This document shows positions 1-6,152 of a stretch of DNA of 9,673 nucleotides, piece after piece. The notes beneath the pieces are model-generated. The model was not told the origin of the DNA. It did not search any database and saw only the letters and a program-made list of their open reading frames with translations. Within the stretch, counting starts at the first letter, position 1. Every line of letters starts with the position of its first letter. Made by a program: the position numbers and the translations under genes. The DNA is from CAZIWJ01 sp964542855 (GTDB lineage Bacteria; Bacteroidota; Bacteroidia; Cytophagales; Cyclobacteriaceae): NCBI GenBank assembly GCA_964542855.1, contig CAZIWJ010000139.1, positions 1-9,673 on the forward strand, in the 5' to 3' direction.

Positions 1-427
1 AAAAAAATTTTCCCCCCGGAATTAACTGGGGTTGCTTTTCCGGGTGATTTTTCCCCCGCCGGTCTATTTCATATTCACCCGCAATCAGTTTCCGGGTAGC
101 ATTTTTCAGTTCTTCCGGTGATACTGTAGCCAGAAAACCCATCCTACCGGTGTTTACGGCCAAAACAGGCGTTTCATAGTTGCCTACGTATGTAATAGTT
201 TCCAATAACGTGCCATCGCCACCAAGACTGAGTACGTAATTCGTATTTGGAGGAATTTTTTTACCGAAGGTGTTAAACGGGGGAGCAGAATAAAAACTGC
301 TGACAATTTTCTGGAAACGTTCAGATATGGAAACTTCAACCTGGTTTTTCAGCAGAAAGTCAAATAGTTCAAGAATGTAAGTCGTATTCTTTTCACTAAC
401 TTCCTTACCATGGATGGCTATATTCAT
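1..427 (-). CDS. nadK: NAD kinase, N-terminal part (runs off left edge)
   Basis: NAD kinase phosphorylates NAD to NADP with ATP in the cytoplasm and is the source of cellular NADP. The ATG at 427 opens the reading frame. The signature GGDGT is at residues 69-73, with the catalytic-type Asp at 71, followed by LLET. NTGRMGFLA at residues 92-100 is the second conserved NAD kinase block. Recognisable similarity continues to about residue 124 (YEIDRR, near position 58). The residues after that, encoded by 1-57, do not resemble the family and lie in homopolymer-rich sequence, so this end is suspect. The family is usually about 290 residues, so half or more of the gene is missing here. It is the last visible gene of the minus-strand block, 94 bases after the CBS gene, with no GC-rich terminator hairpin between them. 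Identification is very secure for residues 1-124. Confidence 0.93.
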   Translation of the reverse strand, partial: MNIAIHGKEVSEKNTTYILELFDFLLKNQVEVSISERFQKIVSSFYSAPPFNTFGKKIPPNTNYVLSLGGDGTLLETITYVGNYETPVLAVNTGRMGFLATVSPEELKNATRKLIAGEYEIDRRGKNHPEKQPQLIPGGKFF

Positions 428-521
428 AAAAGACTTTCAAGCGTGGTAATACAATAAGTTAGCTAAAAAAATCAGATGTGGAATTTTAGAAAATAGAATA
501 TTTAAAAAAGGAAAAATTACG

Positions 522-1190
522 TTAAATATTCAAGTACCTCATAAGTATTCCCAACCTTTCCTTCTCGTTCGATACTAATGCGTCTTCCTGGAACTGGGCT
601 GCAACAGTGTACTCAAATCGCTCAAGCGTAGCTACGATACGAGAAACATCCCTGTTATCGATCTTCAGGGTTAAGAGCAGTCTTTGTGGGTCGTTAGGGT
701 GTACATTGATGTAACTGCCGATGATTTTCGCCCCATCACTTTCAATCAGCCGCGAAATTTCTGAAAGTGAATAATCTATCGATTTTAATGAAAGAACAAT
801 TACCGAACCGGGCGACTGAACAGCTGAAGTGGCAGAATAGCATTCGATTAAGCTTTCTGTAGTAATAACTCCCCTGAACGATTTGTCTTCGTCATCCAAT
901 ACAGCTATCATGGTTGAATGGCAGTCAACAGCCATTTTAACAGCATCGTAAAAATGCTGGCCTTCCAGTACAAAGCAGTTTTGTTCGTCAAACTCGAACA
1001 AGCTCAGCGAATATCCATTCGGTTGCTGCTCATAAAGCATATCTTCGGTAATAAAACCTTTGAATTTGCTATTATCAACTACCGGTAATTTATGCAACTT
1101 GTAGTCATCCATTAATGTAATGGCCTGGCCAATATCTTCACCAGCGTCGAGCGAAGGCACATTTTTGTTAATTAAATCAGCAGCTATCAT
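522..1190 (-). CDS. CBS-pair protein with ACT-like C-terminal domain
   Basis: The protein has 222 residues. Residues about 5-50 and 72-118 form two CBS repeats (each ends in a GFIT or GVIT strand), the usual fold for binding adenine nucleotides such as AMP, ATP or NAD-type ligands. Residues about 128-198 begin SVIVLSLK and continue through an SEISRLIESDGAKI helix, which looks like an ACT-type regulatory fold. There is no signal peptide or membrane segment, so it should be cytoplasmic. The ATG at 1190 is 5 bases after the hydrolase stop codon, which suggests translational coupling. CBS proteins next to NAD kinase and pdxJ are, from memory, a recurring arrangement in Bacteroidota. A role as an energy or nucleotide sensor for neighbouring functions is inference; the ligand cannot be read from the sequence. 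Confidence 0.85.
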   Translation of the reverse strand: MIAADLINKNVPSLDAGEDIGQAITLMDDYKLHKLPVVDNSKFKGFITEDMLYEQQPNGYSLSLFEFDEQNCFVLEGQHFYDAVKMAVDCHSTMIAVLDDEDKSFRGVITTESLIECYSATSAVQSPGSVIVLSLKSIDYSLSEISRLIESDGAKIIGSYINVHPNDPQRLLLTLKIDNRDVSRIVATLERFEYTVAAQFQEDALVSNEKERLGILMRYLNI

Positions 1191-1195
1191 TGGTT

Positions 1196-1975
1196 TCAGT
1201 TTTCGTGCTCTTTTAAAAAATTAAAGACCAGTTGATTAAATTTATCTGGGTGCTCCATCATCGGAACGTGGCAGCATTTATCAATGAAATGCAAAGTTGA
1301 CGTTGGTATTAGTCGATTGAACTCATGTCCCACAACAGGAGGTGTAATAGTATCGTTCAATCCCCAGACTAGTAAAGTAGGTGTTTTTATGTTCACGACA
1401 TCATTTGCCATATTGTTACGTTGGGCAGATTTGGCAATAGCCACAATGCTCATGCACCTGGGTATGTTGGTTACAATGTTAAATATTTCATCAACGTAGT
1501 CCTTGGTCACCACACCAGAGTCGTAAAAGGTGTGTTCTACCCGTTCTTTAACAAACTGGTAATTGCCTCTTTTAGGAAAGGAACTTCCCATTGAGTTTTC
1601 AAACAGCCCGGAACTTCCGGTAAGTACCAGGTGGCTTATCCGGCCAGGGTGAGCCAGTACGTAAATTAAACCAATGTGGCCGCCGAGGGAGTTTCCGATA
1701 ATGGCAAAACGGTTCAGAGCCATATCATCTACAAATTCTTCCAGGTAGGCTGTTAGTGAGTTCATACCGGCCTTTCTAACGGGAATTTCATAAATCGGTA
1801 GCATAGGAACCAGCACCCGGTATTGCTTTGAAAATTCTTCCACTACAGTTCCCCAGTTGCTAAGTGCTCCAAATAAACCGTGTACAAGTACCAGCGGATA
1901 CCCTTTCCCCTCGTCTATAAAACGGTGTTTACCCTGTTGTTTTATTTCAGGCGTATTAATTACTGCATTCATCAT
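1196..1975 (-). CDS. alpha/beta hydrolase
   Basis: A 259-residue alpha/beta-hydrolase-fold protein. The pieces in order are the oxyanion-side LVHGLFG at residues 30-36, nucleophile elbow GNSLGG with Ser96, acid Asp208 in VWGLNDTITPP, and catalytic His236 in CCHVPMMEHP. Cys235 sits where many relatives have Gly just before the catalytic His. No signal peptide is visible, so it is probably cytoplasmic. The substrate is unknown; the fold covers esterases, C-C hydrolases and haloperoxidase-like enzymes. The start may be Met1 (1975) or Met2 (1972), since the two are adjacent. Its stop codon is 5 bases from the CBS-gene start and it follows cvpA after 65 bases, so it is probably co-transcribed. From memory, a hydrolase of this type beside CBS and nadK genes is common in Bacteroidota, but its biochemical job there is not established to my knowledge. 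Confidence 0.88.
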   Translation of the reverse strand: MMNAVINTPEIKQQGKHRFIDEGKGYPLVLVHGLFGALSNWGTVVEEFSKQYRVLVPMLPIYEIPVRKAGMNSLTAYLEEFVDDMALNRFAIIGNSLGGHIGLIYVLAHPGRISHLVLTGSSGLFENSMGSSFPKRGNYQFVKERVEHTFYDSGVVTKDYVDEIFNIVTNIPRCMSIVAIAKSAQRNNMANDVVNIKTPTLLVWGLNDTITPPVVGHEFNRLIPTSTLHFIDKCCHVPMMEHPDKFNQLVFNFLKEHEN

Positions 1976-2040
1976 TTAATGTTCACTTAAAACACAAATA
2001 AATGATTTTCTACTACAAACTACTAAAATAAAAGGGAGGT

Positions 2041-2577
2041 TTACCGTTTACCCTCCGACAAAACATCGGCTACCATGTCGATCAGGTTATCAAGGTTTGG
2101 TAACCAGGCAGTTACCAGTTCTATTAGCGCAGGGGCAAAAGCAACATAATATGGATATAATAAACTTTTTGCCGTTAGCTGGCTAGGTAACTTTATATCG
2201 GTTAAGCTGATGAGCCAAAAAACGATGCTTAATCCGAATAGCCATTTGGTAATGCCCAGAGCTGCGCCGATGAAGCTGTCGAGCCCGCCTAGCGGCGTGA
2301 GGCTCAGGACGGCTTTCAACAGCCTGCCGACCAGGTTTACAATTAAAAGAGTGAGAATAAAAATACCTGCAAAAGCCAGGAAAGGCAGGTAACTGCCCGA
2401 AAGGTCGGTATGTGTACTCAGCCAGTCTACCCCCAGTTGGGTTAGTTTAAATCCACCAATAATGGCTACTACCAGGGCCAGAACGGAAAAAACTTCCTGA
2501 ATAATTCCTTTTTGAAAGCCACGCCATGCCCCAAGCAGCAAGGGAATAAGTAATATGATATCCCAGATATTCAACAT
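2041..2577 (-). CDS. CvpA family membrane protein
   Basis: A 178-residue integral membrane protein with four predicted transmembrane segments at about residues 5-18, 26-43, 63-85 and 104-126. The RGFQKG stretch after the first helix and the LGGLDSFIGAALG stretch before the fourth helix match the CvpA family pattern. CvpA proteins are inner-membrane proteins named from colicin V production in E. coli, and have been linked to envelope stress tolerance; the molecular activity is not settled. The C-terminal ~50 residues are amphipathic and lack a further clear membrane helix. The ATG at 2577 is 8 bases after the yqeY stop codon, so the two genes are almost certainly in one transcript. I give no gene symbol because the family contains several paralogues. 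Confidence 0.85.
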   Translation of the reverse strand: MLNIWDIILLIPLLLGAWRGFQKGIIQEVFSVLALVVAIIGGFKLTQLGVDWLSTHTDLSGSYLPFLAFAGIFILTLLIVNLVGRLLKAVLSLTPLGGLDSFIGAALGITKWLFGLSIVFWLISLTDIKLPSQLTAKSLLYPYYVAFAPALIELVTAWLPNLDNLIDMVADVLSEGKR

Positions 2578-2585
2578 ATTTTATC

Positions 2586-3035
2586 TCATGCCAGTAAAGA
2601 TTTAACCACACTGGCAATAGTTTTATTGTCTGCCCTGCCTGCCAGTTTTTTCGTAGCTACGCCCATCACCTTGCCCATGTCCTGCATGCTTCCGGCATTG
2701 AGCTCAGAAATTATACCGCTCACGGTTTCTTTTACTTCTTCTTCCGATAGCTGCTTGGGCAGATAACGTTCAATAATTAATAATTCCTGTTCTTCTTTTT
2801 CTGCCAGGTCGGTCCGGTTTTCTTTTTTATAAATTTCAAGTGAATCTTTTCGCTGTTTAGCTGCTTTATTTAACAACTGCATCTCTTCTGCTTCTGTTAA
2901 GTCTTCGGCTGCCCCCTTTTCGGTGGCTGCCAGCAGAATTTGCGACTTTATGGCCCGCAGGGCACGGAGTTCATCCTGCTGCTTCGCCCGCATGGCATTT
3001 TTAATATCAGTTTCTATCCGTTCCTTTAAACTCAT
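2586..3035 (-). CDS. yqeY: GatB/YqeY domain-containing protein
   Basis: A 149-residue protein, close to the usual length of stand-alone YqeY proteins. Typical stretches are an N-terminal helical region with LRAIKSQI (residues 26-33), YLPKQLSEEE (91-100), DMGKVMG (119-125) and GRADNK (133-138). The domain resembles the tRNA-binding tail of the GatB amidotransferase subunit, but the function of the free-standing protein is not established. It is soluble and cytoplasmic, and highly charged in its first half. It is the first gene of the minus-strand block and is divergent from pdxJ across 46 bases. The ATG at 3035 gives the normal N-terminus (MSLKERIETD). Confidence 0.93.
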   Translation of the reverse strand: MSLKERIETDIKNAMRAKQQDELRALRAIKSQILLAATEKGAAEDLTEAEEMQLLNKAAKQRKDSLEIYKKENRTDLAEKEEQELLIIERYLPKQLSEEEVKETVSGIISELNAGSMQDMGKVMGVATKKLAGRADNKTIASVVKSLLA

Positions 3036-3081
3036 GGACTGTAATTTGTTGTTATCAGTTTAGTTTTATAAAAGTTTGCTT

Positions 3082-3798
3082 ATGACAAAGTTAAGTGTAA
3101 ATATAAACAAAATAGCCACCCTCAGAAATGCGCGGGGAGGAAACCAGCCGAATGTGGTACAAGTGGCTCTCGATGCTGAAAAGTTTGGCGCACAGGGTAT
3201 AACCGTTCACCCCCGACCCGATGAGCGGCATATCCGGTGGCAGGACGTGCTGCACCTGAAACCGGTACTACAAACTGAATTTAATATTGAAGGGTATCCC
3301 AACGAACGATACATGGAATTGATTCGGACGGTAAAACCGGCCCAAGCCACGCTGGTACCAGACCCTCCCCATGTACTTACTTCCAATGCAGGCTGGGATA
3401 CTATCCGGCATGCCGAACAGTTGAGGGCCATTATTAAAGAAATTAAAGATCAAGGCATACGTACATCCATTTTTGTGGAGCCTGATGTAGACCTGGTGGC
3501 CGGGGCAGTTGAAATCGGGGTCGATCGCATTGAACTCTACACTGAAAGTTATGCCACAGGTTATGTGGCCAACCGGGAAGAGGCAGTAGCTCCTTACGTA
3601 GAAGCCGCAAAAAAAGCCTTTGAACTGGGTATCGGTGTTAATGCCGGGCACGATTTAAACCTGGATAATCTGCAGTATTTCGTTCGCCAGGTACCGCACG
3701 TCGATGAAGTTTCTATCGGGCATGCTCTGATTTGTGATGCACTGTATTCTGGATTAGAAAATACGATACAGGCTTACCTGAAAGCTTGCTGTAAATAA
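3082..3798 (+). CDS. pdxJ: pyridoxine 5'-phosphate synthase
   Basis: PdxJ condenses 3-amino-2-oxopropyl phosphate with 1-deoxy-D-xylulose 5-phosphate to make pyridoxine 5'-phosphate, the ring-forming step of the DXP-dependent vitamin B6 pathway, in the cytoplasm. From the ATG at 3082 the protein has 238 residues, the normal length. It begins MTKLSVNINKIATLRNARGG, the usual PdxJ N-terminus. A TTG two codons earlier (3076) is also in frame, but starting there adds residues that the family lacks. Signature stretches are ITVHPRPDERHI (40-51), the Glu70 region FNIEGYP, RIELYTESYA (149-158), VNAGHDLNLDN (186-196) with His190, and VSIGHAL (210-216). No frameshift or lost motif is visible. It is transcribed away from yqeY and is convergent with tonB. 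Confidence 0.97.
   Translation: MTKLSVNINKIATLRNARGGNQPNVVQVALDAEKFGAQGITVHPRPDERHIRWQDVLHLKPVLQTEFNIEGYPNERYMELIRTVKPAQATLVPDPPHVLTSNAGWDTIRHAEQLRAIIKEIKDQGIRTSIFVEPDVDLVAGAVEIGVDRIELYTESYATGYVANREEAVAPYVEAAKKAFELGIGVNAGHDLNLDNLQYFVRQVPHVDEVSIGHALICDALYSGLENTIQAYLKACCK
3086..3093 (-). promoter_or_regulatory. candidate -7 element for the yqeY operon
   Basis: Read on the minus strand this is TAACTTTG, an exact match to the Bacteroidota -7 consensus TAnnTTTG, about 50 bases upstream of the yqeY ATG. It would lie inside the first codons of pdxJ. There is no TTTG at the expected 19-21 base spacing upstream (the nearest is 14 bases away), so the assignment is weak. Confidence 0.25.
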
Positions 3799-3807
3799 AC
3801 TTTCACC

Positions 3808-3830
3808 GAGGGCTGCCCGCCCGAGCTCTC
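3808..3830. terminator. possible hairpin terminator between convergent pdxJ and tonB
   Basis: GAGGGCT at 3808-3814 pairs with AGCTCTC at 3824-3830, giving a 7-bp stem with one G-U pair and a 9-base GC-rich loop. It sits in the short gap between two convergent genes, where a shared terminator would be expected. There is no run of T on either side, so it would not be a classical intrinsic terminator. Confidence 0.3.
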
Positions 3831-3852
3831 TGTAATGAGCAAGTTGTTCTTG

Positions 3853-4566
3853 TTAAATGCGAGGTTCATTCAACTTAAATGCTATGGGAACAACTATCCT
3901 AACCCGAACCGGGCGGCCGCGTTGCTTGCCGGGCTTCCAGGCCGGAGCGTTTTTTATAACCCGTACAGCCTCCTCGTCGCAGCCGTCTCCAATTCCTTTC
4001 AGTACTTTTACGTTCCCAATTTTTCCATCGCGCTCAACGATAAACTGTAGAAATACCTTTCCTACTGTTCCGTTTAGTACCGCTCTCCTGGGGTATTCCA
4101 GGTTTTCTCCTACGTAAGCGTAGAACGTTTCTATTCCGCCTACCGGTTCGGGCTGCTCTTCTACAATGATAAAAACTTCCTGGCTTTCTTCTTTTTCCGG
4201 TTCGTCCAGCGTTAAGCCGCTGATATCTACTGCTTGCTGCTCGTTAATTACCATGTCCTCAGTAATTTCAACGTCGAGCTGAATATCCAGGTCGGCCATA
4301 ACTTTCTCGTTATCGGCTACGGCAATAATTTCCGGTTGAATAATCGTTTGTTTGGGAGGAGGGGGTGGGGGCTGCTCCGTATGTGGTATATCATAAACTT
4401 CCAGGAATTCATCGTGCTGGGTAGGAGTATCAACCAACTTGCTGTAGTTGTAGGTTTTCCATTCAATCATGATGGTAACCAAAAGTAAACTGATGCAAAG
4501 ACCAATGGCGAAAAAGAGGTTGTTCATTCGGTACAGGTCGATGCGCGGATTCTTCTTGAGTTCCAT
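3853..4566 (-). CDS. TonB family energy transducer
   Basis: A 237-residue TonB-like protein. It has a short cytoplasmic N-terminus, one membrane helix at about residues 15-35 that anchors it in the inner membrane, a six-proline run at 66-71, a periplasmic linker at about 75-142, and a TonB C-terminal domain at about 145-233. The C-terminal domain shows the usual YPRRAVLNGTVGKV, VERDGKIGNVKVLKG and WKPGKQRGRPV stretches. It is expected to couple inner-membrane proton-motive force from ExbB/ExbD to TonB-dependent outer-membrane receptors. The linker is strongly acidic (about 20 Asp/Glu against 2 Lys) rather than the Pro/Lys-rich linker of E. coli TonB. No exbB, exbD or receptor gene is adjacent, so the partner is unknown. 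It is monocistronic, convergent with pdxJ and divergent from the glycosyltransferase. Confidence 0.92.
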   Translation of the reverse strand: MELKKNPRIDLYRMNNLFFAIGLCISLLLVTIMIEWKTYNYSKLVDTPTQHDEFLEVYDIPHTEQPPPPPPKQTIIQPEIIAVADNEKVMADLDIQLDVEITEDMVINEQQAVDISGLTLDEPEKEESQEVFIIVEEQPEPVGGIETFYAYVGENLEYPRRAVLNGTVGKVFLQFIVERDGKIGNVKVLKGIGDGCDEEAVRVIKNAPAWKPGKQRGRPVRVRIVVPIAFKLNEPRI

Positions 4567-4808
4567 GGCTGCGGAGGTTAAAAATGGCCAATCGATTTAC
4601 TATAAATTTCTTTAATTGCCCCGGTACATACGCTGATGGCAGAACCCGGTCGCCATGATTGTAATCATAGCCAAATGTGTTTGTAATCAGTATTCAGGTT
4701 GTTGAATGATATGTGGTTGGTTTCGTTAAAGAGAGAATGTAATTTATAGGAGAGCTTATTCCTTTATTAATGAATTATCACCTTATATTACTGGCTTGAA
4801 TTTACAGG
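4567..4808. other. divergent intergenic region between tonB and glycosyltransferase
   Basis: These 242 bases must hold the promoters of both flanking genes. I see no clean Bacteroidota TTTG/TAnnTTTG pair for either. The visible structure is a near-palindrome and a 22-base-spaced direct repeat, listed separately. No ORF with coding character is present. Confidence 0.6.
4655..4689. promoter_or_regulatory. palindrome plus direct repeat, possible operator
   Basis: ATGATT and AATCAT at 4655-4660 and 4663-4668 form a perfect 6-bp inverted repeat with a 2-base centre. In addition TTGTAATCA occurs at 4659-4667 and again at 4681-4689, with starts 22 bases apart, about two helix turns. This is the kind of spacing seen for two regulator dimers on one face of DNA. 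The sequence is AT-rich, so chance is possible. Confidence 0.3.
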
Positions 4809-5558
4809 ATGAAAGCAATTGAAGCAGCTACTAAACTTGCCGTAATTATTCCCACGCTGAACGAGGAAGGCTACCTTGCCTGCACGCTGCGCCATGTGCT
4901 GAATGCTTCTCCGAAACCTGATGAAATTATTATTGTGGACGGCGGAAGTTCAGATAATACCATTCAAATAGCCAGGCAATTCCCGGTACGCTGCATTCAA
5001 CTGGATAAGGCGGGCCGGGGCCGGCAAATGAACGCCGGGGTAAAACAGGCTACAAGTAACATGTACTGCTTTTTACATGCCGATACCCTGGTGCCTGGAA
5101 ACTTTGTGTCTTTAATTAAATCTACCCTGAACGATGATAAAATTGCCTGCGGCGGATTTATTTCCATCATGAAAGGACAGAAAACCCGCTGGCTGGTATC
5201 GCTGCATAACTACGTTAAAACCTGGTATGCTGCCCTGCTAAGCCGCCCTTTGCTCTTCTTTTTCAAGAATTGGCGCATGCTTTATGGCGATCAGGTGATG
5301 TTTTGCCGCGCTGATGTATACCAACAGTGTGGGGGGTTTGATGAAGAAGCCCCGATTATGGAAGATGCAGACTTTTGCCTGAAAGCTGTTCATTACGGCA
5401 AAATAAAGCTGGTTCCTCAGCGGGTGTATTCTTCCGACAGGCGGGTTGCCCGATGGGGATTTCTGAAAGCCAATATCATATATATCGTTATGGCTACTTT
5501 ATGGGCCTGGGGAGTACCACCGGTTAAACTCGCCCGGTGGTATACCCATATTCGCTAG
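4809..5558 (+). CDS. family 2 glycosyltransferase (TIGR04283 type)
   Basis: A 249-residue GT-A-fold glycosyltransferase of family 2. Motifs in order are VIIPTLNEE (12-20) and VDGGSSDNT (43-51) for nucleotide-sugar binding, GRGRQMNAG (69-77), FLHADT (88-93) with the metal-binding DxD-type Asp, GDQVMF (160-165), and EDADF (185-189) with the likely catalytic acid. GRGRQMNAG and the GDQ block are characteristic of the TIGR04283 group, named for its members beside radical SAM/selenodomain genes. A hydrophobic stretch near residues 222-236 may associate with the membrane. The usual TIGR04282 partner is absent here, so the substrate and pathway cannot be inferred. The stop codon is 3 bases from the stop of the convergent downstream gene, leaving no room for a separate terminator. 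Confidence 0.9.
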   Translation: MKAIEAATKLAVIIPTLNEEGYLACTLRHVLNASPKPDEIIIVDGGSSDNTIQIARQFPVRCIQLDKAGRGRQMNAGVKQATSNMYCFLHADTLVPGNFVSLIKSTLNDDKIACGGFISIMKGQKTRWLVSLHNYVKTWYAALLSRPLLFFFKNWRMLYGDQVMFCRADVYQQCGGFDEEAPIMEDADFCLKAVHYGKIKLVPQRVYSSDRRVARWGFLKANIIYIVMATLWAWGVPPVKLARWYTHIR

Positions 5559-5561
5559 CTG

Positions 5562-5945
5562 TTAGGCACCCGATTTGGAAAGTGTTTCACTTCCGGCCGG
5601 CCCCTGGTAACGGTATTCACCAAAGGCAAGTAAGGGGTAGAAAATGAAAGTTAAAATAACCAGGCCAATCGTAAAACCAGCATTCTGACCGAAACTTAGC
5701 GACAGCAGGTGGAGCGTCCAGATGGCAATAATAATATTAACGAAAGGCACTAAAAGCAGCAGTATCCACCACCAGGGCTTCCCAACGATTTCGAGCAAAA
5801 CCACAATGTTATAAATGGGTATGAGTCCGGTCCAACCTGGTTTTCCCGCTTTCTCAAAAATTTTCCAGTTAGCAATGTATACAATTGCAAGGAATGCTAT
5901 CTGCAGGATGGGGATTAACGCAGCAAGTTCTTCTGATAATTCCAT
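5562..5945 (-). CDS. DUF5684-type small membrane protein
   Basis: A 127-residue hydrophobic protein with membrane segments at about residues 8-29, 59-83 and 89-109, and a shorter hydrophobic segment at 40-54. KAGKPGWTGLIPIYN (32-46), EIVGKPWWW (52-60), a second-half SFGQ (84-87) and FYPLLAFGEYRY (102-113) match the pattern I know from DUF5684 proteins, which often carry signal peptidase-like or uncharacterised labels in Bacteroidota. The Gly-Lys-Pro-Gly-Trp motif occurs in modified form twice (KAGKPGW and IVGKPWW). The function is unknown. The last ~14 residues are a short polar Ser-rich tail. It is convergent with the glycosyltransferase and divergent from the esterase, so it is probably transcribed alone. 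Confidence 0.8.
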   Translation of the reverse strand: MELSEELAALIPILQIAFLAIVYIANWKIFEKAGKPGWTGLIPIYNIVVLLEIVGKPWWWILLLLVPFVNIIIAIWTLHLLSLSFGQNAGFTIGLVILTFIFYPLLAFGEYRYQGPAGSETLSKSGA

Positions 5946-5984
5946 ACTTAGTTAAATAAGTTTTAGTTAGTGACATAAATAAAC

Positions 5985-6002
5985 ATCGGGAAAAATCCCG
6001 GT
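5985..6002. repeat. small hairpin in divergent promoter region
   Basis: CGGGA at 5987-5991 and TCCCG at 5996-6000 pair perfectly around an AAAA loop. One G-U pair and one A-U pair extend the stem to 7 bp. It lies about 40 bases upstream of the DUF5684 start codon and could be in that gene's 5' leader. It is not followed by a T-run on either strand. Confidence 0.4.
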
Positions 6003-6059
6003 TCATCAGTAAAATTAGGATAAATTAAATGCATAATGCTGATCTGTTCGTACGGGCTT

Positions 6060-6094
6060 TTAATTTCCATTATCCGCTTTCACCCGGAAATTAA
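6060..6094. promoter_or_regulatory. perfect 9-bp inverted repeat, possible operator
   Basis: TTAATTTCC at 6060-6068 and GGAAATTAA at 6086-6094 are exact reverse complements separated by 17 bases. The arms start 26 bases apart. The site is about 60 bases upstream of the esterase ATG, a plausible operator position. Function is inferred from symmetry and position only. Confidence 0.4.
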
Positions 6095-6152
6095 TGACCT
6101 GTTTTACCTGATATCTGTTTACTGATTAGGAAGATGTATAAACAACTATGCT

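Larger units (their letters stand above)
5946..6152. other. divergent intergenic region between DUF5684 gene and esterase
   Basis: These 207 bases contain no ORF of interest and no clear -33/-7 promoter pair. They hold a small hairpin (5985-6002), a perfect 9-bp inverted repeat (6060-6094) and an imperfect tandem repeat: CTGTTTTACCTGAT at 6099-6112 and CTGTTTACTGAT at 6115-6126. No strong ribosome binding site stands before the esterase start. Confidence 0.55.

Noticed and set aside
3045..3078. TTTG followed 22 bases later by AAAGTTTG upstream of pdxJ, resembling a Bacteroidota promoter
   Set aside because: The spacing is one base too long, the -7 has a mismatch, and transcription would start inside the first codons of pdxJ.
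3268..3651. Minus-strand 127-codon ORF opposite pdxJ
   Set aside because: It is an antisense shadow of a fully conserved pdxJ frame and shows no family similarity.
5985..6002. Hairpin considered as an intrinsic terminator
   Set aside because: It lies between two divergent gene starts and lacks a following T-run, so it was listed only as a hairpin.
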